A DNA stretch of 5,505 bases, from positions 70,535 to 76,039 of the forward strand of contig NVTC01000010.1 of the NCBI GenBank assembly GCA_002732905.1, read 5' to 3'. The notes beneath the pieces were generated by a model. It did not search any database. It was not told where the DNA came from and saw only the letters and a program-made list of their open reading frames with translations. Source of the DNA: Robiginitomaculum sp. (GTDB lineage Bacteria; Pseudomonadota; Alphaproteobacteria; Caulobacterales; Maricaulaceae). This document shows, in pieces, positions 1 through 5,505 of the stretch; the first letter of the stretch is position 1; each line of letters opens with the position of its first letter. Both the position numbers and the translations under genes were made by a program.

Positions 1-497
1 CGTTGGCGTTTTTCGTTTTTCACCACCTCTTTTTCTTTGTCGATAACCGGTGTGGTGACGGTATTGATAAAATACCCGATTTTATCGGCCTCAGCCCAAA
101 TGACTTTTTCTAGGGCGTCTTTGGGAACAGCCTGAAAATACTGGGTCATGTCATTGGTGGTAAAACCGTTCGTACCCTCGCCGCCAATGCGGGTGTTCAT
201 GAGATCAAGCCCGCCGTACCCAAGGTTTTCGGAATCCATAAAGAGTAAATGCTCGAATAAATGGGCAAACCCTGTCCGCCCCGGTAGCTCCCGCGAAGAT
301 CCAACATGCACGGCAAGGTTAATCGCGACAATCGGATCAGATTTATCCACATGCAAAACAACATCAAGCCCGTTAGCCAGAGTGTATTTCTCGAACTGAA
401 CTTCCGTTGATTGTTGTGTGGTATCTACCGTATCCCCTGTACACGACGCCAATGTAAACGCGGCGACTGCCCCGATAAAGTATTTTCCAAAACGCAT
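1..497 (-). CDS. M16-family zinc metallopeptidase, lipoprotein, N-terminal part (runs off window)
   Basis: This is the N-terminal 165 residues of an insulinase/pitrilysin-type (M16) peptidase; the rest lies beyond base 1. The protein opens with a short basic start (MRFGKYF), a hydrophobic stretch and a lipobox LASC with Cys19, so it should be a membrane-anchored lipoprotein acting in the periplasm. The family's inverted zinc motif HxxEH is present as HLFEH (His79, Glu82, His83). About 80 residues later the sequence EKEVVKNE fits the family's second conserved element, with Glu162 as the likely third zinc ligand and Glu155 as the conserved accessory glutamate. The motif HVGSSRELPGRTGFAHLFEHLLF, split around the metal site, is typical of the catalytic rather than the inactive M16 subunit. 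The ATG at 497-495 is preceded by AAGGGGA, a good ribosome-binding site. Members usually have 400-900 residues in two or four repeats. The substrate cannot be told. The gene lies downstream of pyrG on the same strand but is separated by 304 bases with a hairpin element, so it probably has its own promoter. Confidence 0.93.
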   Translation of the reverse strand, partial: MRFGKYFIGAVAAFTLASCTGDTVDTTQQSTEVQFEKYTLANGLDVVLHVDKSDPIVAINLAVHVGSSRELPGRTGFAHLFEHLLFMDSENLGYGGLDLMNTRIGGEGTNGFTTNDMTQYFQAVPKDALEKVIWAEADKIGYFINTVTTPVIDKEKEVVKNEKRQ

Positions 498-579
498 TTG
501 CTTCCCCTTAAAACGACAATTGTCCTAAGGTGCGACACGGAGGCCTACTTGTCCACAATGTTATTGATGAATTTTTTGT

Positions 580-604
580 AAGGTAGGATATGCTTTGCTA
601 CCTT
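580..604. repeat. 7-bp inverted repeat (hairpin) upstream of peptidase gene
   Basis: AAGGTAG at 580-586 and CTACCTT at 598-604 are perfect reverse complements around an 11-base loop. It lies about 85 bases upstream of the peptidase start. Read on the minus strand the hairpin is followed by ACAAAAAA, not a U-run, so it is not an ordinary intrinsic terminator in that direction. It could be an operator-like site or simply an RNA hairpin; no function can be assigned. Confidence 0.45.
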
Positions 605-615
605 GAAAGCCCTTA

Positions 616-783
616 ACATCTTACCCCCTCACCTCGCTGTCGCGCGCCTCTCCCCATGGGAGAGGCTAAGTTTTCCTGACCTTCGTTATTTGTTTGAGAT
701 TGCAAAGATAATATCAGCATCGTCTCCTCTCCCCCCCCCAAAACAACAATGCGGGAGAGGAACAAGGTGAGGGGGTAAGATGT
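616..783. repeat. 168-bp palindromic repeat element with 19-bp terminal inverted repeats
   Basis: The ends are perfect 19-bp inverted repeats: ACATCTTACCCCCTCACCT at 616-634 and its reverse complement at 765-783. Inside are two smaller hairpins built from the same word. GCCTCTCCC (646-654) pairs with GGGAGAGGC (658-666) across a 3-base loop, and TCCTCTCCC (725-733) pairs with GGGAGAGGA (753-761) across a 19-base loop. A run of nine C follows the left arm of the second hairpin. There is no open reading frame and no clear target-site duplication. This layout matches non-autonomous, dispersed intergenic repeats (REP/MITE-like) known from many proteobacteria; that it is multicopy here is inference. 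It starts 18 bases after the pyrG stop codon, so its folded RNA could stop or stabilise the secG-pyrG transcript. Confidence 0.7.
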
Positions 784-801
784 CGGTGGAAGCCTAAATA
801 A

Positions 802-2508
<1,707 letters not shown>

Positions 2509-2967
2509 TTAGTCCTGAGGTGTTTCTTCAGTTTTTTCCTCAGGTTGTTCCTGAGGGTTTGTAGCTGATTCTGCTGTTTGAGAATCTCCTACCAACGGGG
2601 TCGTATCTTTGTCTGAAACGGCAGGCGCATTCAAGTCATTATTTTGACTATTTTCACCCACGACTGCTTCTGGTGCAGTTTCTGTTGCCATTTCTTCTTG
2701 TGCAGAACCGGCGTTGAACGGGCCACTGTCTTGATTTTGGTAGTTAAACGAGATGGAAATCAACAGGCTGACCAGCAAAAATGCAGCGCCAAAGACGGCC
2801 GTCATACGGGATACCAGATCAGCAGTTCCGCGGCCAGACATCAACCCACCACCGCCGCCGCCGCTACCCCCGATACCAAGCGCCCCACCTTCGGAGCGTT
2901 GAATCAGGATAAGCCCGATCAAAATAATGCTAATAATTAGCAATATAACAAGTAATACATTGGCCAT
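2509..2967 (-). CDS. secG: Preprotein translocase subunit SecG, with long acidic tail
   Basis: Small inner-membrane subunit of the SecYEG channel, which helps SecA-driven protein export. It has two membrane helices (about residues 3-22 and 55-74) joined by a loop with the family signature LILIQRSEGGALG (20-31), a Gly run (33-41) and the conserved GRGTADLVSRMTAVFG (45-60). After about residue 78 comes a polar tail of about 70 residues rich in Glu, Gln, Thr and Ala, ending PQEQPEEKTEETPQD. Long low-complexity tails are common on alphaproteobacterial SecG and do not look like a frameshift. The start ATG at 2967-2965 follows a weak ribosome-binding site (AGAGA, 6 bases away), and the sequence begins directly with the first helix. 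The gene is first in the apparent secG-pyrG unit. The poly-Gly codons form a short GCC-type trinucleotide run at about 2850-2865. Confidence 0.95.
   Translation of the reverse strand: MANVLLVILLIISIILIGLILIQRSEGGALGIGGSGGGGGGLMSGRGTADLVSRMTAVFGAAFLLVSLLISISFNYQNQDSGPFNAGSAQEEMATETAPEAVVGENSQNNDLNAPAVSDKDTTPLVGDSQTAESATNPQEQPEEKTEETPQD
2514..2556. repeat. Three copies of a 7-bp word forming alternative hairpins at the end of secG
   Basis: CCTGAGG occurs at 2514-2520 and 2550-2556, and its reverse complement CCTCAGG at 2538-2544. In the secG message the middle copy can pair with the copy before it (5-base loop) or the one after it (17-base loop), but not both. The words encode part of the PQ/PE-rich tail (PQE, PEE, PQD), so codon repetition could be the whole cause. 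The hairpins are not followed by a U-run, so they are not a classic terminator. Confidence 0.5.
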
Positions 2968-3010
2968 AACGGGTCTCTAATATGTGTCTTTAAGGTCTAT
3001 TTGAATAGCC

Positions 3011-3039
3011 AATATGGCCACTTTTGCCGCGCTTTACAA
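3011..3039 (-). promoter_or_regulatory. Candidate sigma-70-type promoter for secG-pyrG
   Basis: Read on the minus strand there is TTGTAA (3039-3034) as -35, a 17-base spacer, and CATATT (3016-3011) as -10. Each box matches the general consensus at 4 of 6 positions and the spacing is ideal. Transcription would start near 3004, giving a leader of about 37 bases before the secG ATG. This is a by-eye match and is not proven. Confidence 0.45.
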
Positions 3040-3126
3040 GACCGCGCACAATATTACCAGATATTTTATCTTGTTTACCCTAATTAAAGTTAAACTTGCA
3101 TTTTCCAAAACTTGCGAAATGTGCCT

Positions 3127-3180
3127 GCACCCTTTTATGGCACCCTTTTATGCCCCTTTCAGGTTTATGCCCTTTTCAGG
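3127..3180. repeat. Short tandem repeats in the leader of the seven-helix gene
   Basis: GCACCCTTTTATG is present twice in perfect tandem (3127-3139 and 3140-3152). It is followed at once by a related pair, TGCCCCTTTCAGG (3151-3163) and ATGCCCTTTTCAGG (3167-3180). The whole block is CCCTTTT-rich and lies 50-100 bases before the start of the membrane protein gene, in the divergent secG spacer. It could be a set of protein-binding sites or a product of replication slippage. Confidence 0.6.
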
Positions 3181-3210
3181 AGAATTGCGTTTATTCTGCG
3201 CCCATTTTGT

Positions 3211-3225
3211 TTATTTTAGGGTCAT
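3211..3225 (+). promoter_or_regulatory. Shared 15-base start-site leader, copy 1
   Basis: TTATTTTAGGGTCAT lies just before the start of the seven-helix gene, and the identical word lies before the GYF_2 gene (4136-4150). AGGG at 3218-3221 sits 8 bases before the ATG at 3230, a sensible ribosome-binding distance, which supports that start. The upstream TTATTTT part might in addition serve as a -10 region with a very short leader. The ATG at 3224 overlaps the word and is too close to AGGG to be the likely start. Confidence 0.5.
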
Positions 3226-3229
3226 GCAC

Positions 3230-3985
3230 ATGAATTTAACAACTGCAAATGATAATATGCCCTTGGGGGACAATTTCCCTGAAGGTATAAACCTTGAGCA
3301 TAGTGCACGACCGCCGTTGATTTTGTCCACTATGTCTACGACGCTCAGACCTATACTAGCTTCGACTGCTGGACTGGCTTCGAGCGTTGGACAGACTTCA
3401 AATGCAGGCAGAAAACCAAAGCACAAAAAAACCGGAGGGCGGTTTCCGGTATATGCATTACTCCTGCTTTGGCTCATCATGGCTGCGACGATTGCCCGGT
3501 TTGCCGCTAGCGAGAACAATAATTTACTCAGCGGCGAAAACTTGGTCATGGCAACAAGCGGATTTGGCTTACTGTCACTATGGCTAGCGTCGTTGGCAAG
3601 ACGGCGTCATGCAAAAATAAGCCACAGTTTCGCCGTAGCAGGCGCTTGCATCAGTGTGGTTGGGCTTGCTTGGTTTTATTTCAGTCCGTTGGCAAATTTT
3701 GCAGTTTCACCCGAATTAATAGTCATGGGCATTGCAGCGCTCAGCCTTGTTTTTGCCAAGCTATGGCGCACACCATTTCTTTTGCATTTATCTGCATTCT
3801 TGATGATCGGCTGGAGTAGTTATGTATTCATCAATGTGCGTATTTCCGATTACGTGTGGCTGTTTCCAGCACTTTGGTCTTTGCAAATGTTTCTGGCCGT
3901 GGAGGCTCGCATCAAACGTACCATTGCGCTCAGTATTTTCTCTGGATTATTCTGGATAGGCGTGAACCTGATTTTACTCACCTAG
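3230..3985 (+). CDS. Uncharacterised membrane protein with about seven transmembrane segments
   Basis: I do not recognise a family. With the start at 3230 the product has 251 residues. Residues 1-70 are polar and end in a basic patch (RKPKHKKTGGR, 61-71), so this part is probably cytoplasmic. Within it residues 43-60 are three six-residue repeats: LASTAG, LASSVG, QTSNAG. Seven hydrophobic segments follow at about 72-92, 104-123, 132-152, 160-177, 183-203, 208-225 and 230-250, with basic turns such as ARRRHAK (123-129) and ARIKR (226-230). There is no catalytic motif I can point to. The open frame extends back to an ATG at 3014, but that would overlap the secG promoter and translate the CCCTTTT repeats, whereas AGGG sits 8 bases before 3230. 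It is divergent from secG and 167 bases before the GYF_2 gene on the same strand, sharing a leader word with it. No terminator is evident after it. Confidence 0.8.
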   Translation: MNLTTANDNMPLGDNFPEGINLEHSARPPLILSTMSTTLRPILASTAGLASSVGQTSNAGRKPKHKKTGGRFPVYALLLLWLIMAATIARFAASENNNLLSGENLVMATSGFGLLSLWLASLARRRHAKISHSFAVAGACISVVGLAWFYFSPLANFAVSPELIVMGIAALSLVFAKLWRTPFLLHLSAFLMIGWSSYVFINVRISDYVWLFPALWSLQMFLAVEARIKRTIALSIFSGLFWIGVNLILLT

Positions 3986-4107
3986 CGCAACATACATCAA
4001 TGTAGGGATTACCTCTCGACAACAGGGCAAAATCACCTAAGTTTCTTCCCAAGAATCAAATAAGTATCAGTAAAGCGTTATGCTTGCTGGTTTGGGCGAT
4101 AATTATG

Positions 4108-4150
4108 TTCTTTTGGGCATATTATTTTGGGCATGTTATTTTAGGGTCAT
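4108..4150 (+). repeat. Three degenerate TTnTTTTGGGCAT repeats in the leader of the GYF_2 gene
   Basis: Successive copies are TTCTTTTGGGCAT (4108-4120), TTATTTTGGGCAT (4122-4134) and TTATTTTAGGGTCAT (4136-4150), with period 14 between copies. A weaker relative, TTTGGGCGAT, lies at 4091-4100. The last copy is the 15-base word found before the seven-helix gene and holds the likely ribosome-binding site. The block is directly upstream of the preferred start at 4153. Confidence 0.6.
4136..4150 (+). promoter_or_regulatory. Shared 15-base start-site leader, copy 2 (ribosome-binding site AGGG)
   Basis: TTATTTTAGGGTCAT is identical to 3211-3225. Here AGGG (4143-4146) is 6 bases before ATG 4153, which fixes that start over the TTG at 4084 and the ATG at 4105 in the same frame. 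Relative to the reading frame of its gene this copy is shifted by one base compared with copy 1, so its conservation is not due to coding. Confidence 0.55.
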
Positions 4151-4152
4151 TC

Positions 4153-4773
4153 ATGCATTGGTATGTATTTGTCGAAAATCAGTCTTACGGCCCCTACTCC
4201 GATGATCAAATGCGCGGGTTTGTCGCCGAAGGTCGTATTTCGAACAGCTCATTGATTTCCAATACGCCCCAATCCGGATTTTTCAGTGCTACAGAATTTG
4301 ATGCTTACAATCTCTGGTCCGGCGACGCTCAACAAAACATGTTGTCGTCAGTTGCCGCAGCAGGTGCCGTCTCTGTGCAAGCAACAACGGCCAATTACGC
4401 ACCCATACAGCCCATACAAAAGCAGCCCGTACAGCCGCAATATGAGCAAGCACAAGCACCACAAAGCACACCAGCCGTTCACAGCAATAAATCCTGCGTA
4501 TTCCTGGTCATGGCAGAAATTCGGTCCGGCGGGGAAATGGCATTTTTGCAAACACTAAGGGGTTTTGGCCAAACCCAACGGGTCGGCGATACGGTCTGGC
4601 TCGTGCGCAGCACGTATTCGGTGGAGCAAATCCGCAACACTTTGTCACAAACCTTAAACCAGCAAGACCGCCTCTTCATCCTGAACAGTCATGCAGGTAA
4701 AACCGCATGGTTCAACATAGGCGCCGACCTGGACCACCGTATCAGGGAATTGTGGGATGAGGACGAGGGTTAG
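4153..4773 (+). CDS. GYF_2-domain protein with C-terminal Cas2/SinR-like ferredoxin-fold domain
   Basis: A 206-residue, mostly soluble protein with two domains. Residues 2-48 (HWYVFVENQSYGPYSDDQM ... EGRI ... SATEF) read as a GYF_2 (DUF4339) domain: an initial WYV strand, the GP turn, an acidic helix and a GxI segment. Such domains are thought to mediate protein-protein contact. A Pro/Gln-rich linker follows (about 62-112, with PIQPIQKQPVQPQ). Residues 113-190 resemble the small SinR-type/Cas2-like proteins: a first strand CVFLVMAEI, a helix, then DTVWLVRSTYSVEQIRNTL and DRLFILNSHAGKTAWFNIG, matching the family pattern of a TWLV strand, a helix and a DxLF strand. At the place where active Cas2 nucleases have Asp after strand 1 this protein has Glu122 (MAEI), so nuclease activity is doubtful. 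The family match is from memory, without a search. The start at 4153 is set by AGGG 6 bases upstream and because GYF_2 proteins usually begin right at this strand; the longer frame from TTG 4084 would add a hydrophobic segment. It is followed after 4 bases by a membrane-protein gene. Confidence 0.82.
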   Translation: MHWYVFVENQSYGPYSDDQMRGFVAEGRISNSSLISNTPQSGFFSATEFDAYNLWSGDAQQNMLSSVAAAGAVSVQATTANYAPIQPIQKQPVQPQYEQAQAPQSTPAVHSNKSCVFLVMAEIRSGGEMAFLQTLRGFGQTQRVGDTVWLVRSTYSVEQIRNTLSQTLNQQDRLFILNSHAGKTAWFNIGADLDHRIRELWDEDEG

Positions 4774-4777
4774 TTGA

Positions 4778-5290
4778 ATGGAAAACAAGCACACATTTGA
4801 TCAACACGTCCGCAAAGAAATGATTATCAATGTCGTGATTAATGTTTTGATTAATTGCACAATTATTTGGCTTCTTAATCGGCACAAGGATACAATTTCC
4901 GCCTTTGGTGATAAAGGGTTTCGTGTTGATATTTTTGCGACCGCGTTCCTATTATTCTTTTTAATGAGTTTAATTGTGATGAGTATTCATCGGGCTCAGC
5001 ATAAAGCAAACAAACTTCCAAAATTTCACATAAGTTCGCAAAATAAGCGCCACAAATTGTTTGGCCGATTGCCCTATTCTGTGTGGGTATTGGCGTTGGG
5101 GTTTGGGCTGTTCGCCCTCCTGGTTTTTGCGCCCTTAACGGTCGGGGTTTTAGCGGCATTTGGCATTACAGAGTTTTCGCCTATAGCTTACACCGTTTTC
5201 AAAGGGTTTTGGGTAGCCATTTTGGTGGCGGCAATGAACCGAACAATCATTGAAGCGGCATTAATAAAACCTGTGCCGCACAAATCCTAA
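4778..5290 (+). CDS. Uncharacterised four-helix membrane protein
   Basis: A 170-residue protein with four hydrophobic segments, at about residues 15-33, 51-70, 100-127 and 137-159. The long loop between helices 2 and 3 (71-97) is strongly basic (HRAQHKANKLPK, QNKRHK), which by the positive-inside rule puts it and both ends in the cytoplasm. Helix 1 carries a doubled Ile-Asn motif (INVVINVLIN, 17-26), helix 2 starts DIFATAFLL (51-59), and helix 4 follows FKGFW (141-145). From memory this resembles small uncharacterised four-helix proteins of proteobacteria with a similar ATAFLL and FKG pattern; I cannot give a family name. It starts 4 bases after the GYF_2 gene stop, with the ribosome-binding site GAGGG (4765-4769, 8 bases before ATG) inside that gene's last codons. 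Translation of the two is therefore probably coupled, and the products may act together at the membrane. Confidence 0.88.
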   Translation: MENKHTFDQHVRKEMIINVVINVLINCTIIWLLNRHKDTISAFGDKGFRVDIFATAFLLFFLMSLIVMSIHRAQHKANKLPKFHISSQNKRHKLFGRLPYSVWVLALGFGLFALLVFAPLTVGVLAAFGITEFSPIAYTVFKGFWVAILVAAMNRTIIEAALIKPVPHKS

Positions 5291-5402
5291 GCCAACAAAA
5301 CAGGCATTTCCGCCTCGTTATTGAGATGTATCCTTGATTTATTTGCGCTAAGTTTCGCATTAAACTATTGTATTTATTGAGTATTATTAAATAACAACAT
5401 AA

Positions 5403-5430
5403 TTACATCCACGGTTCTCCGGCCTATGTT
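5403..5430 (+). promoter_or_regulatory. Weak candidate promoter for the gene starting at 5494
   Basis: TTACAT (5403-5408) and TATGTT (5425-5430) are 16 bases apart and each match the general sigma-70 boxes at 4 of 6 positions. An overlapping better -10 word, TATAGT (5430-5435), has no -35 at a normal distance. The surrounding 5340-5408 stretch is very AT-rich, as promoter regions often are. This is a by-eye guess. Confidence 0.28.
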
Positions 5431-5481
5431 ATAGTGGTGATGTTCTCTTCTTTGGGACAGGCAAGTGCACGTTGACTAGCT

Positions 5482-5490
5482 GGAGGAGAG
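5482..5490 (+). promoter_or_regulatory. Strong ribosome-binding site GGAGGAGAG
   Basis: GGAGG at 5482-5486 is a full anti-16S match and is 7 bases before GTG 5494. It is the best Shine-Dalgarno sequence in the window and is the main reason for calling a gene start at the very end. Confidence 0.6.
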
Positions 5491-5493
5491 ACG

Positions 5494-5505
5494 GTGTCTG
5501 TCGGT
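5494..5505 (+). CDS. Start of an unidentified gene (first four codons only)
   Basis: GTG TCT GTC GGT would encode Met-Ser-Val-Gly and then runs off the window. The call rests on the strong ribosome-binding site 7 bases upstream and on the 203-base AT-rich spacer after the four-helix gene, which suggests a new transcription unit. Nothing can be said about the product. Confidence 0.5.

Larger units (their letters stand above)
498..801. other. Non-coding spacer between pyrG and the peptidase gene
   Basis: No credible gene is present on either strand in these 304 bases. The spacer holds, from pyrG towards the peptidase, an 18-base pyrG-proximal tail, the palindromic repeat element at 616-783, a 7-bp inverted repeat at 580-604, and about 80 bases just upstream of the peptidase start. 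That last part must carry the peptidase ribosome-binding site and probably its promoter, but I could not pick out a convincing -35/-10 pair. Confidence 0.75.

Noticed and set aside
148..399. Open frame of 83 residues on the plus strand
   Set aside because: It lies antisense within the M16 peptidase coding sequence, whose motifs are clear, and its own translation has no recognisable feature.
3087..3097. AAGTT-A-AACTT palindrome as an operator, with AAACTTGC repeated at 3108-3115
   Set aside because: Too short and AT-rich to stand out from chance in such a spacer.
3014..3229. Extended start of the seven-helix protein at ATG 3014 (323 residues)
   Set aside because: It would begin inside the candidate secG promoter, has no ribosome-binding site, and would translate the CCCTTTT repeat block; AGGG 8 bases before ATG 3230 is a better start signal.
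4084..4152. TTG start at 4084 or ATG at 4105 for the GYF_2 protein
   Set aside because: No ribosome-binding site fits either, GYF_2 proteins normally begin at the WYV strand, and the stretch is a repeat block ending in AGGG before ATG 4153. The hydrophobic reading is kept as an open point among the findings.
4153..4773. Part of a CRISPR-Cas locus because of the Cas2-like domain
   Set aside because: No direct-repeat array, no cas1 or other cas gene, and the Cas2 catalytic Asp is not conserved; SinR/VapD-like proteins share the fold without CRISPR.
5302..5315. Terminator after the four-helix gene (AGGC / GCCT hairpin)
   Set aside because: The stem is only 4 bp and is not followed by a T-run.

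Overview
The window looks like chromosomal DNA of an alphaproteobacterium with moderate base composition (by eye somewhat below 50% GC). The main clue is the CTP synthase, whose sequence (for example the stretches [19 protein letters not shown] and HYERFTG) reads like the alphaproteobacterial form of PyrG. The SecG with a long acidic Glu/Gln/Thr-rich tail and the secG-pyrG gene order fit this too. The genus cannot be named from what is visible.

Left half (1-2967), all on the minus strand: secG (2967-2509), then pyrG (2460-802), then a 304-base spacer, then the first 165 residues of a zinc M16-family peptidase with a lipoprotein signal (497-1, running off the window). secG and pyrG are 48 bases apart and probably form one transcript from a promoter at about 3011-3039. 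The spacer between pyrG and the peptidase holds a 168-bp element with perfect 19-bp inverted ends and two inner hairpins. It has the form of a dispersed palindromic repeat and may also end the pyrG message.

Right half (about 2968-5505), all on the plus strand and divergent from secG: a protein with about seven membrane segments (3230-3985); a soluble protein that joins an N-terminal GYF_2-type domain to a C-terminal domain resembling the Cas2/SinR/VapD ferredoxin-like fold (4153-4773); a four-helix membrane protein 4 bases later (4778-5290); and the first four codons of another gene (GTG at 5494) behind a strong ribosome-binding site. None of the three complete genes has a name I can give. 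The first two start just after the same 15-base sequence, TTATTTTAGGGTCAT. Because this word is read in different frames in the two genes, it is more likely a shared ribosome-binding or promoter signal than protein sequence.

The most interesting object is the GYF_2 / Cas2-like fusion in a two-gene unit with a small membrane protein. The left half is housekeeping: protein export (SecG), CTP synthesis (PyrG) and an envelope-anchored peptidase. No RNA genes, CRISPR array, transposase or phage genes were seen.
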